Shown here one piece after another: positions 34,775 to 43,510 of a DNA stretch of 64,000 bases. Position 1 is the first letter of the stretch. Each line of letters opens with the position of its first letter. The position numbers and the translations under genes are program-made. The notes below the pieces were generated by a model that was not told the origin of the DNA, did not search any database, and worked only from the letters and a program-made list of their open reading frames with translations. The DNA comes from Pseudomonas entomophila (lineage in GTDB: Bacteria > Pseudomonadota > Gammaproteobacteria > Pseudomonadales > Pseudomonadaceae): the NCBI RefSeq assembly GCF_018417595.1, contig NZ_CP070982.1, positions 186,001 through 250,000 of the forward strand, read 5' to 3'.

Positions 34775-36670
34775 ATGTCTGTTTCCGTTCGCGACGCCTT
34801 GCGCATGGCCGGGCTCTATGTGGTGCTTTCGATTCTCTGGCTGGCGCTGTCCGAGCTGGTCCTGCATGGCATGACGGAGGACCCGTTGGCGCTGACCGTG
34901 GGGCGGCAGATCAACGTCGTGGTCTGGGTACTGCTCAGTGCCCTGCTGATCTTCGTCTCGCGCGCCCGTCTGCTGAATTTCATCGGTGTCGGCGCCCGCC
35001 TGCGCAGCGAGGACCGCGAACGCTTGCGCATGGCCGCCGCGGTGTTCGACAGCACCCTGGAGGGCGTGCTGGTGACGGATCGCAACGGCCTGATCGTGCA
35101 CGTCAACCGGGCGTTCATGCGCATCACCGGGTACCAGCAGGACGAGGTGGTCGGCCAGCGGCCGAGCAAGTTCAAGTCGGGCCGCCATGGCGCGCCGTTC
35201 TACCAGCAGATCTACGCCGCGCTGGCGGAAAAGGGCGAGTGGAGCGGGGAAATCTGGAACCGTCGCAAAAGTGGCGAGATCTACCCGCAATGGCAGACGA
35301 TCTGCGCCATTCGCGACGACAGCGGCGAGCTCAGCCACTATGTAGCGGTGTTCAGCGATATCAGTGCGATCAAGCACACGGAGGAGGAACTGGCCTACCT
35401 CGCCCACCACGACCCGCTCACCGGTTTGCCCAACCGCCTGCTGTTCAACGACCGCGTCGAGCAGGCCCTGGCCTCGGCCCAGGCCAACAAGCGTGGCTGC
35501 GCCCTGCTGCTGCTCGACCTGGACCACTTCCAGAGCATCAACGATGGCCTTGGCCATACCATCGGCGACCAGTTGCTCAAGCTGGTCGGCGAACGCTTGC
35601 GTGAGGTGCTTGGCAACGGCGTGACCCTGGCCCGCCTGGGCGGTGACGAGTTCGGGCTGCTGGCGGAGAACTGCCAGCAAGTCGGCCTGGCCGGCAAGCT
35701 GGCGCAGACCATCATCGAGCGGCTGAAAGAACCGTTCAGCTTCGAGGGCAACCGGCTGTTCATCAGTGCCAGCATTGGCATCAGCCTGTTCCCCAGCGAC
35801 GCGCTGAGTGCCGAGCAATTGCTGCGCAATGCCGACTCGGCGCTGTTCAAGGCCAAGGGCAATGGCCGGGCCTGCTACGCGCTGTACACCGAAGAGCTCA
35901 CCGCCCATGCCCAGCAGCGGGTCGAGACCGCCGGCGAGTTGCGCCGGGCGCTGGAGCAGCAAGAGCTGCGGGTGTTCTTCCAGCCGGTGCATGACTTGTT
36001 CACCTCGAGGATGATCGGGGTGGAGACGCTGGTACGCTGGCAGCACCCCACGCGTGGGCTGGTCCCGCCTGGGGAGTTCATCCCCATCGCCGAGCGCACC
36101 GGGCTGATCGCCGAGATCGATGCCTGGGTGCTGGGGCAGGCCTGTCGGCAGATGGTGCAGTGGCAGACCGAGGGGCGAGTGCTGGAGTTCGTCGCGGTGA
36201 ACATCTCCAGCCGGCTGTTCAACCAGCGCGAGTTGTACCGGCAGGTGGCCGATGTGTTGCACGACACCGGCCTGAATCCGGCCCTGCTGGAACTCGAGGT
36301 CACCGAGAGCGCGGTGATGGAGGACCCGGAGGTGGCGCTGGAGCAGATGCACCGGTTGCGTGAGCTCGGGCTGAGCCTGGCCATCGATGACTTCGGTACG
36401 GGCTACTCCTCGCTGCTGCGGCTCAAGCGCTTGCCGGTGCAGAAACTGAAGATCGACCAGGGCTTCGTTGCCGGCTTGCCCCATGACGACGATGACATCG
36501 CCATCGTGCGGGTGATCATTGCCCTGGCGCGCAGCATGGGCATGCAGGTGCACGCCGAGGGGATCGAACAGGCCGAGCAGGCGCGCTTCCTGTTGGAGCA
36601 GCAGTGCCAGATGGGGCAGGGGTACTGGTTTGGCAGGCCGGTGCCGGCTCAGGAATTGCGCTGGGTGTAG
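34775..36670 (+). CDS. Membrane PAS-GGDEF-EAL c-di-GMP protein (PA0285/PipA-like)
   Basis: This is a 631-residue protein. Two N-terminal membrane helices (residues about 8-26 and 40-58) precede a PAS domain (about 85-200), a GGDEF domain with intact GGDEF near 289, and an EAL domain (from about 385). In the EAL domain the signature reads ETL (VETLVRW), but the metal and catalytic residues are kept: NISSRLF, the glutamate in LEVTESAV, DDFGTGYSSL, the lysine in KLKID and HAEGIEQ. Phosphodiesterase activity is therefore likely. The start at 34775 is favoured by the TATAAT position. The stop codon lies in a REP. Confidence 0.85.
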   Translation: MSVSVRDALRMAGLYVVLSILWLALSELVLHGMTEDPLALTVGRQINVVVWVLLSALLIFVSRARLLNFIGVGARLRSEDRERLRMAAAVFDSTLEGVLVTDRNGLIVHVNRAFMRITGYQQDEVVGQRPSKFKSGRHGAPFYQQIYAALAEKGEWSGEIWNRRKSGEIYPQWQTICAIRDDSGELSHYVAVFSDISAIKHTEEELAYLAHHDPLTGLPNRLLFNDRVEQALASAQANKRGCALLLLDLDHFQSINDGLGHTIGDQLLKLVGERLREVLGNGVTLARLGGDEFGLLAENCQQVGLAGKLAQTIIERLKEPFSFEGNRLFISASIGISLFPSDALSAEQLLRNADSALFKAKGNGRACYALYTEELTAHAQQRVETAGELRRALEQQELRVFFQPVHDLFTSRMIGVETLVRWQHPTRGLVPPGEFIPIAERTGLIAEIDAWVLGQACRQMVQWQTEGRVLEFVAVNISSRLFNQRELYRQVADVLHDTGLNPALLELEVTESAVMEDPEVALEQMHRLRELGLSLAIDDFGTGYSSLLRLKRLPVQKLKIDQGFVAGLPHDDDDIAIVRVIIALARSMGMQVHAEGIEQAEQARFLLEQQCQMGQGYWFGRPVPAQELRWV

Positions 36671-36750
36671 GAGCGGCCTGGTACCGCGAAAGGGCCGCAG
36701 GGCGGCCCTGCTATTCTCCTGGCAGCAAGACAATTAGGGCCGCTCCTGCA
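36667..36750. repeat. REP pair overlapping the end of the GGDEF-EAL gene
   Basis: GTAGGAGCGGCCTGGTACCG begins inside the coding region, so the TAG stop is part of the repeat. The inverse arm GGGCCGCTCCTGC ends at 36749. It separates the converging GGDEF-EAL and metI-like genes. Confidence 0.8.
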
Positions 36751-36761
36751 TGGCGAATGGC

Positions 36762-37406
36762 TCAACGCTTGTTCAACCCTTTCGCCAGGCGATCCCCGCC
36801 CAGCTGGATCACCGCCACCAACGCCACCAGCATCACGATCACGGTCAGCATGATTTGGCTGTCGAAGCGCTGGTACCCATACCGATAGGCGATGTCTCCC
36901 AACCCCCCGGCACCGATCGCGCCAGCCATGGCCGACGAGTTGATCAGCGTCACCAGGGTGATGGTGAACCCACCGACGATTCCCGGCAGCGCCTCGGGCA
37001 GCAGCACATGCCAGACGATGTGCCAGCGCCGGCAGCCCATGGCCTGTGCCGCTTCGATCAGGCCATGGTCGACCTCGCGCAGGCTCACCTCGGCAATCCG
37101 CGCGAAGAACGGCGTCGCCGCGATGGTCAACGGCACCACCGCCGCCCACACGCCATAGGTGGTGCCGACCACCAGGCGGGTGAAGGGGATCAGCGCGACC
37201 ATCAGGATCAGGAACGGGATCGAGCGGAACAGGTTGACGATGGCGCCCAGCACCCGGTTCAGCGCCGGCGCCTCGAAGATCCCGCCCTTGTCGCTGGTGA
37301 CCAGCAGCACCGCCATCGGCACGCCGACAAGCAGCGCGACCAGCGACGACACGCCGACCATCAGCAAGGTGTCGAGCAGGCCTTGCAGCAAGCGATCAAT
37401 CCACAT
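36762..37406 (-). CDS. MetI-type ABC permease
   Basis: This is a 214-residue permease with five membrane helices of the methionine-uptake (MetI) type. The EAA loop is [20 protein letters not shown], and [20 protein letters not shown] is the family C-terminal motif. GGAGG supports the ATG at 37406; a TTG lies six bases further up. It overlaps the metN-like gene by 11 bases. The transported compound may be methionine or another organosulfur compound, given the downstream monooxygenases. Confidence 0.88.
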   Translation of the reverse strand: MWIDRLLQGLLDTLLMVGVSSLVALLVGVPMAVLLVTSDKGGIFEAPALNRVLGAIVNLFRSIPFLILMVALIPFTRLVVGTTYGVWAAVVPLTIAATPFFARIAEVSLREVDHGLIEAAQAMGCRRWHIVWHVLLPEALPGIVGGFTITLVTLINSSAMAGAIGAGGLGDIAYRYGYQRFDSQIMLTVIVMLVALVAVIQLGGDRLAKGLNKR

Positions 37407-38505
37407 GGCCAAGCACCTCCACGTCCGCAGCCCAGCGACGGGCGCGCTCCAACAATTGACGGGTGTCCAGCGGCGAGCCGCGCACGGACAGGATCAGTTG
37501 CCCCAGGGCATGCTCGCCGATGGTCTCGATGCCGCCCTGCAGCAGGCGCACCCGCCCACCCAGGTCAGCGAACAGGGTGCTCAACTCTGGCTCGCCCAGC
37601 AGATTGAGCCTGAGCACCACGGCCGCGTCGCGGCTGGCTGGGCTGGCGCGCAGGCCGGCCTGCAATGCTTCGGGGAGTCGTGTCTGCAAGGGTGCCAGCA
37701 GCGTGCGGGTGACCTCATGGCGCGGTGCGCCAAACACCTGCCAGACCTCGCCCTGCTCGACCACCTCGCCACGCTCCAGCACCACCACACGGTGGCAGAT
37801 ATCGCGGATCACTGCCATTTCATGGGTGATCAGCACCACGGTCAGGCCCAGGCGCCGGTTGATGTCGCGCAGCAGCTCAAGGATCGAGGCGGTGGTTTCC
37901 GGGTCCAGCGCCGAAGTGGCCTCGTCGCACAACAGGATCTCGGGGTCGTGCACCAGCGCCCGGGCGATGCCGACGCGCTGTTTCTGCCCGCCCGACAGTT
38001 GCGCGGGGTACACATGATGCTTTTCCGAAAGACCCACCAGATCCAGCAGCTCGCGCACCTTGCGCTGGCGCTCGGCCTTCGCCACCCCGGCCACCTTCAG
38101 CGGCAGCTCGACGTTCTGCCACACGGTCTTGGCCGACATCAGGTTGAAGTGCTGGAAGATCATGCCGATGCGCCGACGCAGGGCCACCAAGTGGTCTTCG
38201 TCGAACGGCGCGATATCCACCTGGTCGATCAGCACCCGGCCCTGGCTGGGTTGCTCCAGGCGGTTGATGGTGCGCAGCAGTGACGACTTGCCGGCGCCGC
38301 TGCGGCCGATGATGCCGAAGATCTCGCCGCGGCGAATGTTCAGGTCGATGCCGTGCAACGCCGGCTGGGCCTGGCCCGGGTAGGTCTTGCCCAGGCCGAT
38401 GAAGCGCACGTGGGCCTGGTTCACGTCCGGGCGCAGGGCCTGCTCCGTGGCCTTGTGCGGTGCGGCGGGCGGGACGGGCGCCCTGAGGGCGCTGGCCTGG
38501 GCCAT
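37396..38505 (-). CDS. MetN-type ABC ATP-binding protein with NIL domain
   Basis: This is a 369-residue protein. The ATPase core has Walker [10 protein letters not shown], signature [15 protein letters not shown] and Walker [15 protein letters not shown]. The last 80 residues form a NIL domain ([20 protein letters not shown]), the regulatory methionine-binding module of MetN. An N-terminal extension of about 30 residues is unusual. GGAAGG precedes the ATG. It starts one base after the metQ-like gene ends. Confidence 0.9.
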   Translation of the reverse strand: MAQASALRAPVPPAAPHKATEQALRPDVNQAHVRFIGLGKTYPGQAQPALHGIDLNIRRGEIFGIIGRSGAGKSSLLRTINRLEQPSQGRVLIDQVDIAPFDEDHLVALRRRIGMIFQHFNLMSAKTVWQNVELPLKVAGVAKAERQRKVRELLDLVGLSEKHHVYPAQLSGGQKQRVGIARALVHDPEILLCDEATSALDPETTASILELLRDINRRLGLTVVLITHEMAVIRDICHRVVVLERGEVVEQGEVWQVFGAPRHEVTRTLLAPLQTRLPEALQAGLRASPASRDAAVVLRLNLLGEPELSTLFADLGGRVRLLQGGIETIGEHALGQLILSVRGSPLDTRQLLERARRWAADVEVLGHVD

Positions 38506-38506
38506 G

Positions 38507-39307
38507 TCAGCCTTCCCATCCGGCCTGGTAGAGCTTGCCGTGGGCTTTGTCCAGGGCGGCGCGCACGGCGGGCGAGTGCTGGTAGATGTCGACGAACTTG
38601 GCCAGGCGTGGGTCGTCCTTCTCCTGCGGACGGATCACGAACTGGATCACGTATTCCTTGTTCTCCAAGCCGTCGAACAGCAGCGCCGAGGTGGCGTCGA
38701 AGCTGTTGGCCAGGCGGATATAGGCCGGGTAGCCCTGGACCAGGTCGGCGTCGTCATAGGCGCGCACCAGTTGCACCGCTTCAACCTGGAGAATCTTGAT
38801 CTTCTTCGGGTTGGCGACGATGTCGTCCTCGGTGGCCTTGTAACCGACGCCCGGCTTGAGGGTGATCAGCCCGGCCTTGGCCAGCAACTGCAAACCGCGG
38901 CCGCTGTTGATCGGGTCGTTGGCGATGGCCACGCTGGCGCCCTCGGGCAGCTCGGCGAAGCTTTTGTATTTCTTCGAGTAGAGGCCGACGTTGTTGATGA
39001 TCCCCGGCGCGTAGGGCACCAGGTTGAAACCAGCGGCGGCCTTGGCGTTTTCCAGGAACGGGATGTGCTGGAAGTAGTTCACGTCGATGTCGCCGCTGTT
39101 GAGGCTGACGTTCGGTGCGATCCAGTCGCTGAACTCGATCAGCTTCACTTCCAGGCCTTGTTTGTGGGCCTCTGCCACGGCCGCTTCCAGTGGGATGGCG
39201 AAGGCTGCGGTGGTGCCGATCTTCAGTGGTTCGGCGGCGAACGCGGCGGCGGACAGGCCGAGGCCCAGGGCGATGGCCGCGACGGGCCGGAACAGTTTCT
39301 CAAGCAT
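38507..39307 (-). CDS. MetQ/NlpA-type periplasmic binding protein
   Basis: This is a 266-residue substrate-binding protein of the NlpA/MetQ family ([20 protein letters not shown], then [26 protein letters not shown]). The signal peptide ends at AAAFAAEP and has no cysteine lipobox, so it is soluble in the periplasm rather than a lipoprotein as E. coli MetQ is. It overlaps the upstream monooxygenase gene by eight bases. Together with the MetI/MetN-type proteins it makes a complete importer. Confidence 0.88.
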   Translation of the reverse strand: MLEKLFRPVAAIALGLGLSAAAFAAEPLKIGTTAAFAIPLEAAVAEAHKQGLEVKLIEFSDWIAPNVSLNSGDIDVNYFQHIPFLENAKAAAGFNLVPYAPGIINNVGLYSKKYKSFAELPEGASVAIANDPINSGRGLQLLAKAGLITLKPGVGYKATEDDIVANPKKIKILQVEAVQLVRAYDDADLVQGYPAYIRLANSFDATSALLFDGLENKEYVIQFVIRPQEKDDPRLAKFVDIYQHSPAVRAALDKAHGKLYQAGWEG

Positions 39308-40691
39308 GGTGCAGGGCTCCAGTCGGGGCAGGGACATGTGGGTTGCGGTAGGCGGCGCCGGGGTGGTCGGCGGGCAGGTGGGCGTGGGGGGTGGCGAACA
39401 GCTTCTGGCGCAGGCTGCCGTCTGTGTAGGCGGTCTTGTAGCGGCCGCGGCGTTGCAGTTCGGGGATCACCAGGTCGATGAAGTCCTCGTAGCTCTCCGG
39501 GGTGACGGTGCGCGCCAGGTTGAAGCCGTCCAGGCCGGTTTCGTCGATCCAGGCGATCAGTTGCTCGGCCACTTGCTCCGGGGCGCCGACCAGGGTCACG
39601 TAGCGCCCGCCAAGTGCGTGCTGCTCGAGCAGGCGGCGGCGGGTCCAGGCGCTGTCCTGCAACTGGCGGGTGGCGGACTGGATGGCGTTGCCCTTGGCGA
39701 AGCCGATGGGTTCGTCCAGTTCATAGCGCGAGAAGTCGATACCGGTGGAGCTGGCGAAGTGCGCCACGCCCGCCTCGGCGCTGGCGTGGCGCAGGTACTC
39801 GGCGTGCTTGGCACGGGCCTGCTCCTCGGTCGGGGCGACGATCACGGTGAGGCCCATGAACACCTTCACCGCCTGGGGATCGCGCCCGGCCGCCTTGGCC
39901 GCCGCGCGCACCTTGTCGACCTGGGCGCGGGTGGACGGCTTGTCCTGGCCGCTGATGAACACGCATTCGGCATGGTTGCCGGCGAACGCCAGGCCGCGCG
40001 CCGAACTGCCCGCCTGGAACAATACCGGTGTGCGCTGGGGTGAGGGTTCGCACAGGTGGTAGCCCTCGACCTTGTAGAACTCGCCGTGGTGCTCGACCTT
40101 GCGCACCTTGTCCGGGCGCGCATACACGCGCTGTTCGCGGTCGGCGACCACGGCGTCGTCGTCCCAGCTGCCTTCGAGCAGCTTGTACAGCACCTGCAGG
40201 TACTCGTCGGCCTGGTCGTAGCGGCGGTCATGCTCGGGCTGTTGCTCCAGGCCCATGGCCCGGGCGGCACTGTCGAGGTAGCCGGTGACGATGTTCCAGC
40301 CGACCCGGCCGTTGCTCAGGTGGTCGAGGGTGGAGAGGCGCCGGGCGAACAGGTAGGGCGCCTCGTAGGTCAGGTTGGCGGTGAGGCCGAAGCCCAGGTG
40401 TTTCGTCACTGCGGCCATGGCCGAGACCAGCAGCAGCGGGTCGTTGACCGGCAGTTGGATGGCCTCCTTCAGTGGCACGTCCACCGACTGCCCGTAGACG
40501 TCGTAGGTGCCGACGATGTCGGCGATGAACAGGCCGTCGAACAGCCCGCGCTCCAGCAGGCGGGCGAGGTCGGTCCAGTATTCCAGGGTCTTGTACTGGG
40601 TCGAGGTGTCCCGTGGGTGGGTCCACAGGCCATGGTTGATGTGCCCGATGCAGTTCATGTTGAAGGCATTGAGCAGGATCTGGCGGGCCAT
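39300..40691 (-). CDS. NtaA/SnaA/DszA-type flavin-dependent monooxygenase
   Basis: This is a 463-residue bacterial luciferase-like enzyme of the NtaA/SnaA/DszA (SoxA) branch. Hallmarks are the opening MARQILLNAFNMNCIGHIN, EAPYLFARRLSTLDHLSNGR, GWNIVTGYLDSAARAMG, and RTPVLFQAGSSARGLAFAGNH. Such enzymes use FMNH2 and O2 from a separate reductase. The neighbours suggest it oxidises an organosulfur compound. It overlaps the SfnB-like gene by one base. No flavin reductase is encoded in this operon; SsuE could serve. Confidence 0.87.
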   Translation of the reverse strand: MARQILLNAFNMNCIGHINHGLWTHPRDTSTQYKTLEYWTDLARLLERGLFDGLFIADIVGTYDVYGQSVDVPLKEAIQLPVNDPLLLVSAMAAVTKHLGFGLTANLTYEAPYLFARRLSTLDHLSNGRVGWNIVTGYLDSAARAMGLEQQPEHDRRYDQADEYLQVLYKLLEGSWDDDAVVADREQRVYARPDKVRKVEHHGEFYKVEGYHLCEPSPQRTPVLFQAGSSARGLAFAGNHAECVFISGQDKPSTRAQVDKVRAAAKAAGRDPQAVKVFMGLTVIVAPTEEQARAKHAEYLRHASAEAGVAHFASSTGIDFSRYELDEPIGFAKGNAIQSATRQLQDSAWTRRRLLEQHALGGRYVTLVGAPEQVAEQLIAWIDETGLDGFNLARTVTPESYEDFIDLVIPELQRRGRYKTAYTDGSLRQKLFATPHAHLPADHPGAAYRNPHVPAPTGALHHA

Positions 40692-41872
40692 CAGATGGTC
40701 CCCCGGCGTGGTGGTTTCTCGTCGTTGAGGTAATAGTTGCCGATGGCGTGGTACTTCCAGCGTACCGGGTCGTGCAGGGTGTGCACGCGAGCGTTGCGCC
40801 AGTGGCGGTCGAGGTTGTGCTCGGCCAGGGTGGCCTGGCTGCCGGCCAGTTCGAACAGGGTGGTGCCAGCGGCGAGCGAGATCTCGGTGCTGATCGCCCG
40901 GGCCTCGGCCACGGCGATGGAGGCGGCGGCCAGGGTTTCGGCGTTGCTGTCGGCCTGGGCGATGTCGAGGATTTCGCCGGCGCGCTCCAGCAGGGCCTCG
41001 GTGGCATGCAGGCGGATCGCCAGGTGGCCGAAGCTTTTCAGGGTGAGCGGGTCGTCGCTGGCCTTGTCGAGGCCGGAGTCGATCCAGGGCCGGCTGCGGC
41101 TGCGCACGAAGTGCAGGGCGTCCTCGAAGGCGGCGCGGGCGATGCCGGTGTCGATGGCGGCGTGGAGGATCTGCGCCAGCGGGCCGACGGTGGTCGGGCG
41201 ATCGAAGGCGCTCTGGAACGGCACCACGTCGTCGGCATGAACGAACACGTTGGTGAATACCACCGAACCGCTGCCGGTGGTGCGCTGGCCGAAGCCGCTC
41301 CAGTCGTCGATCACCTCGATGCCCGGAGTGTCGGCGGGCACGAAGGCCAGGTGCGACACGCCTTGTTCGTCGATCACCAGGGTCGGGATGCGTTGGGCAT
41401 AGAGGGCCCCGGTGCAGTAGAACTTGCGGCCATCGATGCGCAAATGGTCGCCGTCGCGGGTCAGCCGAGTGGTGCGCTCATGGGCGTTCTTGGTACCGAT
41501 CTCGGCCAGGGCGTTGCCGAAGCGGCGGCCGGCGAGCACTTCCGCATACAGGCGCTTCTGTTGTTCCGGGGTGCCGTTCACCCGCAGCACTTCCAGGGCG
41601 TAGAAGTGGTTCTGCGGGATCTGCCCGATCGAGGCGTCGGCCTGGGCGATCCGGGCGATGACCTTGGCCAGGGTAGCGCTGGACACACCAGCGCCGCCGT
41701 AGGCCTTGGGCACGCTGATGCCCCACAGGCCGGTCTGCACGAAGTGGTCGAGTTCGGCATGGGGCAGGCGGCGCTCGCGGTCGCGCGCGGCGCTGTCGTG
41801 GCGCAGTGATTGGGCGATTTCTTCGGCGACGGCCAGGGCTTGGGCGTCGCTGGTGATGAGGGATGCAGTCAT
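40691..41872 (-). CDS. SfnB family sulfur-acquisition oxidoreductase (copy 1)
   Basis: This is a 393-residue flavoprotein with the acyl-CoA dehydrogenase fold, of the SfnB/DszC-like group that acts in sulfur acquisition. Features are the helical N-domain (LDHFVQTGLWGISVPKAYGG), the SIGQIPQNHFYALEVLR segment, the beta domain with IEVIDDWSGFGQRTTGSGSV and the conserved end DRHWRNARVHTLHDPVRWKY. It is about 45-50% like copy 2 by eye. GGAG precedes the ATG. It may act with the adjacent DszA-like enzyme as a DszC-type partner. Confidence 0.87.
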   Translation of the reverse strand: MTASLITSDAQALAVAEEIAQSLRHDSAARDRERRLPHAELDHFVQTGLWGISVPKAYGGAGVSSATLAKVIARIAQADASIGQIPQNHFYALEVLRVNGTPEQQKRLYAEVLAGRRFGNALAEIGTKNAHERTTRLTRDGDHLRIDGRKFYCTGALYAQRIPTLVIDEQGVSHLAFVPADTPGIEVIDDWSGFGQRTTGSGSVVFTNVFVHADDVVPFQSAFDRPTTVGPLAQILHAAIDTGIARAAFEDALHFVRSRSRPWIDSGLDKASDDPLTLKSFGHLAIRLHATEALLERAGEILDIAQADSNAETLAAASIAVAEARAISTEISLAAGTTLFELAGSQATLAEHNLDRHWRNARVHTLHDPVRWKYHAIGNYYLNDEKPPRRGTI

Positions 41873-41884
41873 TGTGCTCTCCAC

Positions 41885-41952
41885 AGGGGCTGTTCGCCGG
41901 CAAGCCGGCTCCTACGGGGATTGCGTAGGGGCCGGTTTGCCGGCGAAGGGCC
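41885..41952. repeat. REP pair between the two sfnB-like genes
   Basis: TTCGCCGGCAAGCCGGCTCC and its inverse (GGGGCCGGTTTGCCGGCGAA) fill the 85-base gap inside the operon. Confidence 0.85.
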
Positions 41953-41957
41953 TTGAA

Positions 41958-43199
41958 TCAGATCCAGGAATGGCGGGCAGGCAGGGTGCCGTTGAGGTAG
42001 TAGGCGCCGACGGCGTGGTACTTCCAGCGCACCGGGTCGTGCAGGGTGTGTACCCGGGCGTTGCGCCAGTGCCGGTCGAGGTTGAACTCGGCCAGGCTGG
42101 CGCGGCTGCCGGCCAGCTCGAAGAGTTTCTCGCTGGCCTGCAGCGAGATCTCGGTGGTGAGCACCTTGGCTTCGGCCACGGCGATCGACGCCCGCGCGGC
42201 GGCGGTGTCGTCGACGGGGCCGGCGTTGACCTCGTCGAGCACCTGCGCGGCCTTGCGCAACAGCGCTTCGGCGGCGTGCAGGTCGAGCTTGAGGCGGCCG
42301 ATGTCGGCGATCACATAGGGGTCGTCGCTGTTGCGCTCGACCTTGGCTTCGATCCACGGCCGCGATTTCTCGCGCACGAACTGGATCGCGTCGTCGATGG
42401 CCGCTTCGGCGATGCCGGCGTCGATGGCGGCCTGGATCAGTTGCGAGGCCGCGCCCTGGGTGCTGGGTTGCTCCCGGTGGCGCCAGTTGTCGATGACCAG
42501 GTCGGCCTCCACCGGCACCTGGTCGAGCAGCACGGTGCCGCTGGCGGTGGTGCGCTGGCCGAAGCCGGACCAGTCGTCGACGATGCGCAGCCCCGGGCTG
42601 CCCCGACGAACCAACGCCAGGCGCTGACGCCCCTCGTCGTCCAAGGCCTTGACCGCCACCCAATGGGCGAACAGGGCGCCGGTGGAATAGAACTTCTCGC
42701 CGCTGATGCGATAGCCATCGCCGTCGCGGGTGATGCGGGCCTTGAGCGTGAGCGTGTCCTTGGTGCCACGTTCAGGGCCGGCATTACCGATGCGCCAGCC
42801 GTCGAGCACGGCACGGAAGATCGCTTCCTGCTGCGCTTCGGTGGCCGTCAGGCGTATCAGTTGGAGAATGCCGAACTGGTTCTGCGGAATCTGCCCCAGC
42901 GCAGGGTCCGCTGCACTGATCAGGCGGAAGACTTCGGCGATGGTTGCGTAGGAGACCTCAGGGCCGCCGAAGGCCTTGGGCACGCTGATGCTGCCCAGGC
43001 CGCTGCGGGTGAACTGTTCGATCTCGGCCCACGGCAGCTTGCGTTGCTGGTCCCGGCGCGCGGCCTGTTGGCGGGCCACCTGGGCCAACTCGCGGGCGGC
43101 TTGCAGGGCCTCCTCGTCATTGCTCAGCACCTTGGCCGGCAGCAGCAGCGGCGAGCTGTCGATATCGCTGTGGAATTGGGTAGTTGGCTGGCTGGACAT
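41958..43199 (-). CDS. SfnB family sulfur-acquisition oxidoreductase (copy 2)
   Basis: This is a 413-residue acyl-CoA dehydrogenase-fold protein, paralogous to copy 1. It shares FGGPEVSYATIAEVFRLISA, ALGQIPQNQFG, LRIVDDWSGFGQRTTASGTV and the DRHWRNARVHTLHDPVRWKY end. It is the first full gene of the operon leading through copy 1 and the DszA-like gene to metQNI. Its start overlaps by one base (TGATG) the stop of a 22-codon upstream frame with its own ribosome-binding site, which suggests translational coupling. Confidence 0.87.
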   Translation of the reverse strand: MSSQPTTQFHSDIDSSPLLLPAKVLSNDEEALQAARELAQVARQQAARRDQQRKLPWAEIEQFTRSGLGSISVPKAFGGPEVSYATIAEVFRLISAADPALGQIPQNQFGILQLIRLTATEAQQEAIFRAVLDGWRIGNAGPERGTKDTLTLKARITRDGDGYRISGEKFYSTGALFAHWVAVKALDDEGRQRLALVRRGSPGLRIVDDWSGFGQRTTASGTVLLDQVPVEADLVIDNWRHREQPSTQGAASQLIQAAIDAGIAEAAIDDAIQFVREKSRPWIEAKVERNSDDPYVIADIGRLKLDLHAAEALLRKAAQVLDEVNAGPVDDTAAARASIAVAEAKVLTTEISLQASEKLFELAGSRASLAEFNLDRHWRNARVHTLHDPVRWKYHAVGAYYLNGTLPARHSWI

Positions 43200-43267
43200 C
43201 AGTACCGCTCCTTGGCTGCACTCAATGCCCTGGCGTTGGCCACTGGGGTGATTGTGATCCTGACCAT
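43199..43267 (-). CDS. Possible leader peptide of the sfnB operon
   Basis: This is a 22-codon frame beginning MVRITITPVA and ending in KERY. GAGG lies six bases before its ATG, and its TGA stop overlaps the ATG of sfnB copy 2 (TGATG). The tight junction and the ribosome-binding site suggest real translation, either for coupling or for attenuation. It has no recognised family and no cysteine codons. Confidence 0.4.
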   Translation of the reverse strand: MVRITITPVANARALSAAKERY

Positions 43268-43427
43268 TCCTTACCTCACAAAGTTGAATGTGCCGCCTCA
43301 GCTGATGGCGACAGACGTTTGCTGGTCCGGTGGTCCGGTGGATATACCCTATTCGTTTATAAAAGTTTTATGAACTAACTCTTTGGAATATCCATAGAAG
43401 TCGGAATCGGCTTCGGATGTGCGAAAG
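43268..43427. promoter_or_regulatory. Upstream region of the sfnB operon
   Basis: This is a locally AT-rich stretch (about 43340-43395) with TTTATAAAAGTTTTATGAAC, similar in character to the upstream regions of tauA, ssuE and sftP. It probably carries the operon promoter reading leftwards. I find no sigma-54 -24/-12 element with correct spacing. Confidence 0.4.
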
Positions 43428-43496
43428 CATTCGCGGGTAAACCCGCTCCTACAGGTTCAGCAGCGATCCTGTAGGAGCGGGTTTACCCGCGAAGAA
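43428..43496. repeat. REP pair downstream of tcyN
   Basis: Two consensus 'GGAGCGGGTTTACCCGCG' REPs in inverted order lie 15 bases beyond the stop of the tcyN-like gene. Confidence 0.93.
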
Positions 43497-43510
43497 GACA
43501 ACGCCGGATT

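Noticed and set aside
43300..43325. Possible sigma-54 promoter (TGGCGACAGACGTTTGC) for the sfnB operon
   Set aside because: The GG-to-GC distance is 14 rather than 12 bases and it points away from the operon. The reverse strand has no better match.
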